A stretch of DNA of 64,000 bases from Candidatus Obscuribacterales bacterium (GTDB lineage: Bacteria > Cyanobacteriota > Vampirovibrionia > Obscuribacterales > Obscuribacteraceae). The number at the start of each line of letters is the position of its first letter. Position 1 is the stretch's first letter. Under the pieces are notes generated by a model. It was not told the origin of the DNA. It made no database searches and worked only from the letters and a program-made list of their open reading frames with translations. Positions 9,669 to 19,780 of the stretch are shown in pieces. The DNA lies in assembly GCA_019752635.1 (NCBI GenBank), contig JAIELX010000016.1, forward strand, positions 96,275 to 160,274. The letters are read 5' to 3'. The position numbers were made by a program, and so were the translations under genes.

Positions 9669-10662
9669 CGCCGCAGACCTCCGAATTCACAATGGAACGC
9701 TCTCCGGCTGCCCGAGTTAGCCTGTCGGTGATTGCGACCCACTCAGGGCTTGACGGCGGTCGCTCGATTACTATCACATCAACACGATCGCTTCTGTCCA
9801 TCGATCTCAAATTCTTGTAGAGGGCAAAAGCATAAACATCAGGTGAGCACGACATTGAGACGCGTAGTTCGCTGCTGGAATCTGCCGCAACGTCCGACAA
9901 CACTAGCACTCCTGCATTCTTTCCCTCGGCAAGCAACTTGGCAAGTGTTTCGGTCAGCCTTCCCGAATCAACCAGCTGAACTGTCTTTTTAGGCGCATAG
10001 TGCGAAGGAAGGTCACCGGGAACACGAGGAGTAGTCAATTCTGCCGAAGCGGCAGTCTGCATTTCAGACAGAGCCACCCGGATACTTTCTTCCTGAATCA
10101 TGCCGGGGCGAAGAATTCGTGCGCCCCCTGCCGAAAGGTCAATTATAGTCGACTCAATGCCAACCTGACACTGACCGCCATCAAGCACCATTACCTCGTC
10201 ATTGAACTCGAAACGAACATCCTCTGCGCTTGTCGGACTGATTCGTCCAAACCTGTTGGCCGACGGCGCGGCAATTCCGCGTCCGAATGTCTCCAAAAGC
10301 TTTCGGGCTACCGGATGCGACGGAATACGAACGGCTACAGTATCCTGTCCGCCGGTTATTGCATCCAAAACCCCGGGTGCTCGCTTTAGTACCATTGTCA
10401 ACGGACCCGGCCAGAACATTGCCGCAAGGAGAATCGCTTCGTCGGGCACCTCTAGACACCACTCTTGCAGTTGCGCTGTCGAAGCCAAGTGTACGATTGA
10501 CGGATGGCTGGTCGGGCGGCCTTTCAGGGCGTAGAGGGCAGCGATTGCCTCCGGATTGGATGCATCGGCACCCAAACCGTAGACAGTCTCAGTAGGGAAA
10601 GCGACTAGTCCCCCACAGGCTAGTATTTCAGCTGCTTTTTCAATCCGTTTGGAAGATTCCAC
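9658..10662 (-). CDS. tsaC: threonylcarbamoyl-AMP synthase, Sua5 type
   Basis: Makes threonylcarbamoyl-AMP from threonine, bicarbonate and ATP for the t6A37 modification of ANN-decoding tRNAs. The YrdC core carries KxR-like [26 protein letters not shown] and APSANRFG; after ~210 residues comes the extra Sua5 domain, beginning at the SHYAPK linker. The frame is open up to 10740, but the GTG at 10662 has a GGAG box 7 nt upstream and gives a family-like N-terminus ([14 protein letters not shown]), so 334 aa is preferred. First gene of the purE-purK operon, a common but not obligate neighbourhood. Confidence 0.9.
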   Translation of the reverse strand: MESSKRIEKAAEILACGGLVAFPTETVYGLGADASNPEAIAALYALKGRPTSHPSIVHLASTAQLQEWCLEVPDEAILLAAMFWPGPLTMVLKRAPGVLDAITGGQDTVAVRIPSHPVARKLLETFGRGIAAPSANRFGRISPTSAEDVRFEFNDEVMVLDGGQCQVGIESTIIDLSAGGARILRPGMIQEESIRVALSEMQTAASAELTTPRVPGDLPSHYAPKKTVQLVDSGRLTETLAKLLAEGKNAGVLVLSDVAADSSSELRVSMSCSPDVYAFALYKNLRSMDRSDRVDVIVIERPPSSPEWVAITDRLTRAAGERSIVNSEVCGDGT

Positions 10663-11248
10663 GGCGTAGCTCCAACGCAACCAGCAGATACAAATCCGGC
10701 TCCATTGTGTCATGTCGACAGCCGGCCCCCACCTCAGCATGAACTTTTTTGGTTGTCAGCGTCCCTCGAATCCGCAGACAGATAGCGAAGCTCGTGACGT
10801 TGTTTACAGCGGAACCATTGGTTCTTTTCGCTTAACCTTTCCTCGCCCCGTTGTGGTCAGGCAGGTCGCACCTACCCCGGAAATTCAACCGGAATAGAAA
10901 GTTGCGGGCAACTTGCGATCTCAATCCAGCAAGCCTTGAAGGAAAAAGGGACAAGCGAATTCGGTTTGACTTGGTCCACACGAAATCCGTAAGTTCCAGA
11001 CGACCCTATTTTCTCTCTCAACCAATCGGACCGACAAACCAACTCAAAACCCTCAAACGAACTGCTGAAAAGCCTTTTGAGACTTCATGCCTGTAAGCAT
11101 GAGGGTGGTGATTGTTGTTCACGAAACTTGAGCACGAATCGGCGACGAACCGCGTAGCTAGCGCAACCAGTATATCGGTTCGCCAGGTTCTCTGATTCGC
11201 CGAAACCTACTTCAAACCGGCTTCACCCCCGGGCTCTGGAGATTACCA
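10663..11248. other. intergenic spacer between tsaC operon and M28 peptidase
   Basis: No convincing gene on either strand; open frames are short and lack ribosome sites. It must hold divergent promoters, but no good -35/-10 pair stands out. A small hairpin at 11083-11104 (CTTCATGC / GCATGAGG, one G-U pair) is the only structure noticed. Confidence 0.5.
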
Positions 11249-12361
11249 ATGTTTTCACCTGCCATGGGCCTCGCCCTGCTTCTTCTGTCGGGTGCCGTCA
11301 CGGCATTCGTTCTCTGGCGTCGCAATCGCAATCAGCGCCCTTACTGCCGCGACCACCGCAAGTTCGATCCCGTTGAGGCCCGGCGCAAGCCGCTGTTGCC
11401 CATTCCGAAAATCGACACTAGCAATGTGGGTCCCGCCGACCCCAAAATCGCTGCGTTGCTGGCAAAAGTGAACGTAGGCCGCGTCGAAACGCTGCTCAAC
11501 GAACTCACAGGCGAAACTGACGTAACAGTCAACGGCAAAACCGTTCGCATCGCCAGCCGCAACACGTTCTCCAGTGACCTTGAGTACGCGTTCGCATTCC
11601 TGGAAGCGATTTACCGTTCGTTCGGCTACAAGCCAAAGGCGGAAGCCAAACCCGGCGAGAAGTTCTTCTACCGGCACGAGTACACTCGCCGCCGCACGAA
11701 GCTCTACAACTTCATCGCCGAACAGCCGGGCAAGAGCGCGCGAAAACTTTTGCTCGTCGGCTCCCACATCGACTCGACCGCCGGTGCCACAAGCTCGGCC
11801 GAGAAGATTGCCCCGGGTGCTGACGACGACGCTTCCGGTAGCGTCGGCGTGACCGAAATCGCGCGTCAGATGGCAGACTGTCAGCCGGAAGTCACGATCC
11901 GCTACTGCCACTTCAGCGGTGAGGAGCAGGGACTTTGGGGCTCGGAGGCTTACGCCGCCCACGTCGCCAATGAAGGTCTTGAAGTAATCGGCATGCTCCA
12001 GATGGACATGATCGGCTACTGCGCCAAGCCCGGCAACCGCGTTGATATCCACGACGATGTGGACACCAACGGTTCACACTCGCTGGTGGTGCTGCTCGTG
12101 CAGAACTCCGTCCGCTACAAGCTGAAGCTCAACCCCGTTGACACCCACAACAACGCGGTTACCGGTCGTAGCGACCACGCTCCGTTCCAGGACAAGGGCT
12201 ACAAAGCCGTGCTGATTTCGGAAGAGTTCAGCGATGACGGCTTCAACCCGAACTATCACAGTAAGAAGGACCGCGTGCCCACGCTCAACCTCCCCTGGAT
12301 GGTCGAAGTGATCCGCATGGTCCTGGCGACTGTGATTGAGATGTCGAAGACAAAGGTGTAA
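11249..12361 (+). CDS. M28 family zinc peptidase, membrane-anchored
   Basis: Predicted aminopeptidase or carboxypeptidase with a co-catalytic two-zinc site. Ligands and catalytic residues in order: His173 (GSHIDS), Asp192/193 (GADDDASG), Glu225-226 (SGEEQGLWGSE), Asp253 (QMDMIG) and His337 (NYHSKKD). An N-terminal hydrophobic segment (residues 5-23) followed by RRNRNQR suggests a signal anchor; which side the catalytic domain faces is not certain. GGAG precedes the ATG. Codon choice is more GC-rich (GCC, CTG, CGC) than in the neighbours, hinting at high expression or different ancestry. Single-gene unit with a terminator-like hairpin downstream. Confidence 0.9.
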   Translation: MFSPAMGLALLLLSGAVTAFVLWRRNRNQRPYCRDHRKFDPVEARRKPLLPIPKIDTSNVGPADPKIAALLAKVNVGRVETLLNELTGETDVTVNGKTVRIASRNTFSSDLEYAFAFLEAIYRSFGYKPKAEAKPGEKFFYRHEYTRRRTKLYNFIAEQPGKSARKLLLVGSHIDSTAGATSSAEKIAPGADDDASGSVGVTEIARQMADCQPEVTIRYCHFSGEEQGLWGSEAYAAHVANEGLEVIGMLQMDMIGYCAKPGNRVDIHDDVDTNGSHSLVVLLVQNSVRYKLKLNPVDTHNNAVTGRSDHAPFQDKGYKAVLISEEFSDDGFNPNYHSKKDRVPTLNLPWMVEVIRMVLATVIEMSKTKV

Positions 12362-12447
12362 CCACCGATGCCTTCGCGGCCGATAACCGGATAACTCCGG
12401 CCGGGTCCCCTCGGGGAGGGAAGGGATTTCCCGAGGCTCGGGCGATT

Positions 12448-12477
12448 TGTGTCGCAGGCAACCCCTGCGACACATTT
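12448..12477 (+). terminator. terminator-like hairpin after M28 peptidase gene
   Basis: Perfect 11-bp stem TGTGTCGCAGG / CCTGCGACACA with a 5-nt loop, followed by TTTCCCCTTT. The tract is weak in T but the stem is strong. A smaller C/G-rich hairpin (CCCCTCGGGG) lies ~40 bp upstream. Confidence 0.55.
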
Positions 12478-12590
12478 CCCCTTTGCCTTACGCCCTTTCC
12501 TACTATCACTCATAGTCAGACGCACGTAGCACGACCCCTGCGACGATCTTGCCCGGGATTTTCTCTCTTTTTAGTGCTCACGTCCCGTGC

Positions 12591-13457
12591 CTAGTTGAGA
12601 AAACCGCGCTTACCCAGTCGCGCCAGCGCCGAAGCGGTTCTTATCCTGGTAGACTCCAGCCCCCTTCCGATAACTTCCGCATCCAAGGTTTCTTGCTTCC
12701 GAGCAGCCTCAAGCACCTTCGCATCAAACGTCAGGTCTTTGAACTCATTTGACAGCATCACAACAATTCGATCAATGATTTCCTGCGGTGTGCTTACGCT
12801 GACGCACGTTCCGCCGGTGGACGATGCGAGCAATGAGAACGATGTCCTGGCAGCCAGCGATTTTCCCTGGCAGATGGCATGAAGAGTAATCCCTTTGCGC
12901 TCCATCTCGGCTGCGACTCGATGCACGTCGAGTTGGCTTGGACAGCCGTCGCGCCATGCATCACCTTCCGTCAGTCCCGCCGAAGACGGATAAAGCCGGT
13001 TGTAGAATTGAACGAATCCATGCGGTGGTGCATCACCCACCAAAATTGCGAACCTGCAACTATGGTCTCTCCACGAGATTTTCGCTGCGGTATCGAACAA
13101 TCCCTGATAAACTGCTTCCGCTGTATCGCCTCCGCCATCAGCTCTCATACCGTGAATCGCCTTCCGCATGCTATCCATATCCGAAGTCAGGTCAGTCACC
13201 TTGGTTACGAAACTATTGTCTTGAGGCGGATGATCACGATAGGCGACCAACCCGATCTGCAAATTCAAATCACTGCCACCGGACAGTCGCGCTATTACAT
13301 CGATGAGCTGAGCCTTAGCCGCCTCAATGAAAGCTCCCATGCTGCCGGTGTTGTCCACCACAAAACAGAGATCGACTCTATTTAGAGCATTGCCATTTTC
13401 AGTCGCTGCCTTTTTCTCTGTCGCAGCATGCATTCCGCCAAAGAGGTTTTTCCACAT
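12591..13457 (-). CDS. vWA domain protein
   Basis: A soluble von Willebrand factor A domain protein of 288 aa. The metal-ion-dependent adhesion site is complete: DNTGSM (Asp35-Ser39), GGGDTAE and VGDAPPHG. The C-terminal ~80 residues (after IIDRIVVML) are helical and unrecognised. The DNTGSM type of MIDAS is shared with vWA proteins of the alpha-kinase/VwkA kind, though no kinase domain is present. The ATG has GGAAG 7 nt upstream and lies 12 nt after the stop of the other vWA gene, so the two form an operon and may act in one complex. Confidence 0.85.
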   Translation of the reverse strand: MWKNLFGGMHAATEKKAATENGNALNRVDLCFVVDNTGSMGAFIEAAKAQLIDVIARLSGGSDLNLQIGLVAYRDHPPQDNSFVTKVTDLTSDMDSMRKAIHGMRADGGGDTAEAVYQGLFDTAAKISWRDHSCRFAILVGDAPPHGFVQFYNRLYPSSAGLTEGDAWRDGCPSQLDVHRVAAEMERKGITLHAICQGKSLAARTSFSLLASSTGGTCVSVSTPQEIIDRIVVMLSNEFKDLTFDAKVLEAARKQETLDAEVIGRGLESTRIRTASALARLGKRGFLN

Positions 13458-13468
13458 AATTTCGCTTC

Positions 13469-15040
<1,572 letters not shown>

Positions 15041-15121
15041 TTACCGCCGGAGCGCCCATAAAGAATCATTGGCAATGGAACCTGCATCTGCCAAAATCAG
15101 CAGAAGGCCGATCGTCGCCGG

Positions 15122-16549
15122 GTGGCAGTTGTGAAGTGGATCGTTCAGGGGTTCCTTTTAGTCGTCTTCCTTGTTCTGCTTGCGTCAGGGGCCGCGGTCT
15201 ACTGGGGTTGGAATGAACTCAACACGCCGATAGAGCATGCGCAGCAAACCGAGATTGAGATCCCCACAGGCTCCTCTCCTGACGCGGTGATTGGCAAACT
15301 GGCGCAAAACGGTATCGTCAATCAGGGTTTGCCCCTTAAGCTTTACGTCAAGCTCACAGGCGCCGGCCGTTTATTCAAGGCCGGAAGCTACAAGTTCGTT
15401 TCACCCATCACGCCTCTGCAAGCCATTAAGCGCTTAGAAGAAGGCGGGGAAGCTCTGGCAAAGGTTACCGTGATTGAAGGCTGGAACCGCTGGGACATAG
15501 CGTCGGCACTGGCACGCGCACCAAAGCTCTCGCTTCCTGACAGCAAGAAGGCCCTGGCACTGTTGAACGATACGAGAGAGATTCGCGACATTGCACCGAC
15601 GGCCGCAAATCTAGAAGGATACCTCTTTCCGGATACCTATTTTATAGACGTGCACACTTCGGCGCCGACCTTGGTATCGCAAATGGTGTCACGCTTCAAA
15701 CACGTATGGCAAACTAAGTTGAGCGAGCGGGCAAAGTCATTGGGACTGACAGCCCAGCAGGTAGTAACGATAGCTTCATTGATCGAAACTGAAGCCAAGT
15801 TGCCGGAAGAGCGGGCGATAGTCTCCTCGGTTATCTACAATCGGCTCCGCAAGGGCATTCCGCTTGCGCTTGACTGCACGCTTGTATACGCCTCAAAGGC
15901 TGCCGGAGCCTGGAAAAACGACGGGAAGGTTTATCAAAGCGATATCGATCGCAAATCACCATACAATACAAGAAAAGTGAAGGGACTCCCTCCCGGTCCT
16001 ATTGGCTCACCAGGGCTTCCGTCGCTGGAAGCGGCTCTCAACCCATCCAGAACCGACTTCATTTATTACGTGCGCAATCCGGCGCGCAACGATGGCGCCC
16101 ATAACTTCTACGCTGATGCTGCAGGCTTTGAGCAGGGCGTTATGGCGTTGCGCGCATGGGAGCGACAACGCGACAAACAGCAGCACAACTCACAGGCACC
16201 AAAAGCTCCGCCTCCGAATCCTGCAGGGGCGCCTCGACCAATCGTAATTCCGAGGGGAAACTCCGCAGCACCGAATCAAAGATTCAATTCACTGAGGAAC
16301 ATGGCAGCACAGAATCAGAGATTCGACACGCGAAGGAACGCTCGACGAAGCGCCACGCCGCTGGCCAGACCGACATCGACCAAGAACAGATTCGAAGACC
16401 TTAAGCGCACAAAACAATCAGATAGGCCTCCTCAACAAAAGCCCGGTCAACAACGCAAATCAGCAGCAGCGAAAAAAACAAAACAATCAAATCGCAGCAG
16501 TAGTCAAAAGCCGCAAAAATCGACGAAAGCCGGGTCGCGAAAGCACTAA
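15122..16549 (+). CDS. mltG: endolytic murein transglycosylase
   Basis: Membrane enzyme that cuts nascent glycan strands within peptidoglycan, leaving a 1,6-anhydro end. One N-terminal membrane segment (residues ~5-27), a LysM-like subdomain, then the YceG catalytic core with SLIETEAKLPEER near residue 220 holding the catalytic Glu, SVIYNRLRKGIPL, SPYNTRKVKGLPPGPI and ALNPS. It is ~120 residues longer than usual: the tail from about residue 355 is Pro/Gln-, then Lys/Arg/Ser-rich and probably disordered, perhaps binding the cell wall. The GTG start lacks a strong ribosome site, so the start is less sure than the identity. Confidence 0.93.
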   Translation: MAVVKWIVQGFLLVVFLVLLASGAAVYWGWNELNTPIEHAQQTEIEIPTGSSPDAVIGKLAQNGIVNQGLPLKLYVKLTGAGRLFKAGSYKFVSPITPLQAIKRLEEGGEALAKVTVIEGWNRWDIASALARAPKLSLPDSKKALALLNDTREIRDIAPTAANLEGYLFPDTYFIDVHTSAPTLVSQMVSRFKHVWQTKLSERAKSLGLTAQQVVTIASLIETEAKLPEERAIVSSVIYNRLRKGIPLALDCTLVYASKAAGAWKNDGKVYQSDIDRKSPYNTRKVKGLPPGPIGSPGLPSLEAALNPSRTDFIYYVRNPARNDGAHNFYADAAGFEQGVMALRAWERQRDKQQHNSQAPKAPPPNPAGAPRPIVIPRGNSAAPNQRFNSLRNMAAQNQRFDTRRNARRSATPLARPTSTKNRFEDLKRTKQSDRPPQQKPGQQRKSAAAKKTKQSNRSSSQKPQKSTKAGSRKH

Positions 16550-16659
16550 AGAGCAAAATAGCCAGGGCAAGGTTATCGTTCCGGAACCAAGACTAATTGG
16601 TGTGATCTGCTATCATTTCCCTTAAAATAGGGTATGCAGCAGGGCGGAGGAGTTCCTTC

Positions 16660-18564
16660 ATGAAACGCATTTGGTCACCGCAGCAAAAACTTGGAACAAC
16701 GGCGGTTGGTCTCTGCCTGTCGGCTCTGGTGGCACATACGCTTCTCCTTTCCCAAACGCCTACTCAGGCTGCCAATCCAGCCACAACAACCAAGGAAAAA
16801 CCAGCCTCAACCGAAGCGGCAGCAGATGCGCACGCAAGTTCCACCGGTCTCAAGTGGGTGACGTGGACCGACGATTTGTTCGACCGCGCAACCAAGGAGA
16901 ACAAACTTGTGATACTGGACCTGGAAGCAGTATGGTGTCACTGGTGCCATGTAATGGACGAAAAGACCTACTCGAATCCAGAAGTAGCGCAGTTGCTTCG
17001 CGACCATTTCATTTGCGTCAAAGTCGACCAAGACGCTCGTCCAGACTTGTCGACAAGATACGACGATTATGGCTGGCCTGCGACAATTTTCTTCGACTCA
17101 AAAGGTGCGGAGCTAGCCAAAAGACAGGGGTTCATTCGCCCGGGCGACATGGTTGAGCTACTGAGAAAACTGGTGGCAAAACCAACACCCGAAGAAGAAG
17201 CAAAGCAGTCTGCGGCGATTCAATACAGCGCATCCTCCAGTTTGCCCAAGGCCTTGCACGATCAGCTTCTCAAAAAACATATAGACGGATACGACGCCGA
17301 ACAAGGCGCCTGGGGTTTCGGTCACAAATTCCTTGACTGGGATAGTGTCGAGTTCGCGCTTTCCCGCGCCCATCAAGGCAATGCTCAAGCGGCGCAGATG
17401 GCAAAGAAAACAATGATCGGACAAATCAATTTGATCGATCCTGTCTGGGGGGGGGTCTACCAGTACTCAACAGACGGCGACTGGAACCACAAGCACTTTG
17501 AGAAGATCATGCAAATGCAGGGTGAGAACCTGAAGATATACGCGCTCGGTACCATGTACTTCAAAGATCCACGCTTTCAAAAGGCCGCACTGGACATTGA
17601 AAAATACTTGCGAACAATGCTGATGAGTCCCGACGGCGCCTTCTACACCAGCCAGGACGCAGACGTAAAGAAGGGTCAGCATAGCGAATGGTATTTCAAA
17701 CTTTCTGATGCAGAGCGAAGAAAGTACGGCATTCCGAGAATTGACAAACATATCTATGCTCGCGAAAACGGCTGGGCTATAAACGGCTTGGCCTGGCTCT
17801 ACCGCGCCACAGGCAACAAGAAATTCCTGGACGAAGCAACACGCGCAGCAGATTGGATCATCAAAAACAGATCGCTACCTTCCGGCGGTTTCAGCCATGA
17901 TGCCAATGATTCATCGGGTCCCTATCTGGGTGACACGCTCTATATGGGTCGCGCGTTCTTGACGCTTTACGAAGCGACCGGCGATCGCAAATGGCTGACT
18001 CGCTCGCAGGACGCTGCCAACTTTATCTCGGCACACTTCCAGGACAAGAACCATGCCGGTTTTGTCAGCAGCGATGCCAGCAAGGGCGGAATTCACAAGC
18101 CTCAGCCAATCCTGGAAGAAAACATCGCATTGTGTCGTTGGCTGAATCTTCTACATCATTATTCCGGCAATAAACAAGACAAGACTATGGCCCAGAGTTG
18201 CATGCGCTACTTAGCCACACCGGAAATCGCTAATATGCGGCAAATTCTGGTAGCAGGCACACTACTTTGCGATAACGAACTTTCGGCTGAGCCACCACAC
18301 ATTACAATAGTCGGAAAAAAAGCGGACCCGGTAGCAAAGTCTCTGTTCCTGGAAGCAAACAAGTATCCGCTAAGCTACAAGCGCGTCGAATGGTTCGACC
18401 GCGCGGAGGGGCCCATGCCGAATTCCGACGTAGAGTATCCTGAAATGCCAAAGGCGGCTGCGTTCAGCTGCGCGGGTCAGCGGTGTTCCCGTCCTGTCTA
18501 TACAGTTATAGAAGTGACGCCACTGATCGAAAAGATGACCAAACCCGCCAAGCGTGGAGGGTAA
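16660..18564 (+). CDS. DUF255/YyaL-type thioredoxin-fold protein, exported
   Basis: Belongs to the DUF255 (YyaL, SPATA20-like) family: a thioredoxin-like domain followed by an (alpha/alpha)6 barrel-like region. The Cys pair is WCHWCH at 92-97 (Cys93, Cys96), followed by VDQDARPDLS and GWPATIFF, all family hallmarks. Unlike most members it has an N-terminal signal peptide (hydrophobic residues 12-31, then SQTPTQA), placing it outside the cytoplasm; a Ser/Ala-rich linker precedes the domain. The ATG has a strong GGAGGAG. Usual function is unproven (redox or glycan-related). The CDGSH gene follows after 3 bp, so they are cotranscribed. Confidence 0.88.
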   Translation: MKRIWSPQQKLGTTAVGLCLSALVAHTLLLSQTPTQAANPATTTKEKPASTEAAADAHASSTGLKWVTWTDDLFDRATKENKLVILDLEAVWCHWCHVMDEKTYSNPEVAQLLRDHFICVKVDQDARPDLSTRYDDYGWPATIFFDSKGAELAKRQGFIRPGDMVELLRKLVAKPTPEEEAKQSAAIQYSASSSLPKALHDQLLKKHIDGYDAEQGAWGFGHKFLDWDSVEFALSRAHQGNAQAAQMAKKTMIGQINLIDPVWGGVYQYSTDGDWNHKHFEKIMQMQGENLKIYALGTMYFKDPRFQKAALDIEKYLRTMLMSPDGAFYTSQDADVKKGQHSEWYFKLSDAERRKYGIPRIDKHIYARENGWAINGLAWLYRATGNKKFLDEATRAADWIIKNRSLPSGGFSHDANDSSGPYLGDTLYMGRAFLTLYEATGDRKWLTRSQDAANFISAHFQDKNHAGFVSSDASKGGIHKPQPILEENIALCRWLNLLHHYSGNKQDKTMAQSCMRYLATPEIANMRQILVAGTLLCDNELSAEPPHITIVGKKADPVAKSLFLEANKYPLSYKRVEWFDRAEGPMPNSDVEYPEMPKAAAFSCAGQRCSRPVYTVIEVTPLIEKMTKPAKRGG

Positions 18565-18567
18565 CAC

Positions 18568-18810
18568 GTGAGCGAACCTGTGGTTTTTGACAAGAAGCCG
18601 TGTATCATTGAACTTGAAGCGGGGACATATTGGTGGTGTCGCTGCGGCCGTTCCCAAAACCAACCATTTTGCGACGGAGCGCACACGGGAACCGATATTG
18701 AACCTCTGAAGTTTGAAGTACCGGAACGCAAGCGTTTTGCTCTCTGCCTGTGCAAACACACAAAACATGAACCGCACTGCGACGGACAACACAGCTGCAT
18801 ATTGTCGTAA
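18568..18810 (+). CDS. CDGSH-type iron-sulfur protein (two domains)
   Basis: An 80 aa protein with two CDGSH iron-sulfur motifs: Cys24, Cys26, Cys35, His39 (CRCGRSQNQPFCDGAH) and Cys60, Cys62, Cys71, His75 (CLCKHTKHEPHCDGQH). Each should bind one [2Fe-2S] cluster through three Cys and one His. The tandem arrangement resembles bacterial two-CDGSH and MiNT-like proteins. GTG start with GGAGG upstream, 3 bp after the DUF255 gene, giving a redox-flavoured pair. Role unknown; electron or cluster transfer is the usual suggestion. Confidence 0.9.
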   Translation: MSEPVVFDKKPCIIELEAGTYWWCRCGRSQNQPFCDGAHTGTDIEPLKFEVPERKRFALCLCKHTKHEPHCDGQHSCILS

Positions 18811-19657
18811 TCATCGCGAGCAACGCAGGCATTTTGCCTGGTCGCTACTGCTGATGCCGTTGATGATTTTCTTCGCGATAATGCCATCTTCAGCAGCCGT
18901 TAAATTCGATCACGAACACAAACTTTTCAGCGAGGAGCTAAAAAAATATGTTCGCCCCGACGGCGTGCGCTACAAAGCGTGGATCAAGGACAGGGCGAAG
19001 TTCAATCAGTACTTGGATGAACTTCGTGCAGTGACCGCGCAAGACTATACGGGCTTCTCAGACTTAGAGAAGAAAGCGCTCTGGCTGAACACCTACAACG
19101 CTTTAGCGCTTAAGCTGGTAATGGACAACTATCCAATCCAGGGAAACAACAGCGACTACCCCGCCAATAGCATGCGCCAGATTCCGGATTGCTGGAAAGC
19201 GGTGAGATGGAATGTAGCCGGCAGGGATGTCGATCTATTTACCCTAAAGCACAAAATCTTGCGTAGCGAGATTCAAGATTATCGAACTCACTTCTCGGTT
19301 GTGCCGGCGTCGATGGGTGGTCCGCGCCTGGCGGCCAAAGCATTCGCTCCAGACGATATCAACGAGCGACTGACCACAAATATGAAAACGTATCTGACGA
19401 ATCCAGAGCACCTGCAGTTTGCTCCAGACCAAAATACGATAAAGGTCTCGCGAATATTCCGCTGGTTCTTACTAGATTTTGTCAAACGAGATGCTGATGG
19501 AAAGGCAGTGTTCCCGCCACCCTCCGATGATGAAATAGTACAAGAATTCTCGATGCAATTCGCACCGGAATCCGTGCGAAAACAATTCGACGGAAAAAAA
19601 GCCAAAGTTGAGTATCTGCCCTACGACTGGACCCTTAACGAAAGCACCGAACCGTAA
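18767..19657 (+). CDS. DUF547 family exported protein
   Basis: DUF547 domain protein of unknown biochemical role. Typical segments: YVRPDGVRYKAWIKDR, LNTYNALALK, the lone Cys/Trp stretch IPDCWKAVRW, LKHKILR and FSVVPASMGGPRL. A signal peptide is visible (LLLMPLMIFFAIMPSSAA), so it is periplasmic or secreted. The start is not resolved: the ATG at 18767 overlaps the CDGSH gene by 44 nt and has no clear ribosome site; an ATG just before PLMIFF is an alternative. Third gene of the DUF255-CDGSH-DUF547 row, probably one transcript. Confidence 0.8.
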   Translation: MNRTATDNTAAYCRNHREQRRHFAWSLLLMPLMIFFAIMPSSAAVKFDHEHKLFSEELKKYVRPDGVRYKAWIKDRAKFNQYLDELRAVTAQDYTGFSDLEKKALWLNTYNALALKLVMDNYPIQGNNSDYPANSMRQIPDCWKAVRWNVAGRDVDLFTLKHKILRSEIQDYRTHFSVVPASMGGPRLAAKAFAPDDINERLTTNMKTYLTNPEHLQFAPDQNTIKVSRIFRWFLLDFVKRDADGKAVFPPPSDDEIVQEFSMQFAPESVRKQFDGKKAKVEYLPYDWTLNESTEP

Positions 19658-19780
19658 GAAGTCACAATCTCCAAAGATCTGCAAAACTCTATCGGCGCAA
19701 GCCGGTATCTTGCTTCTATTTGCCCTCATTTTTCGAGGACAAAGTGAAGATGTTCGTGCCACACGGCGCTCATTCGTCTG

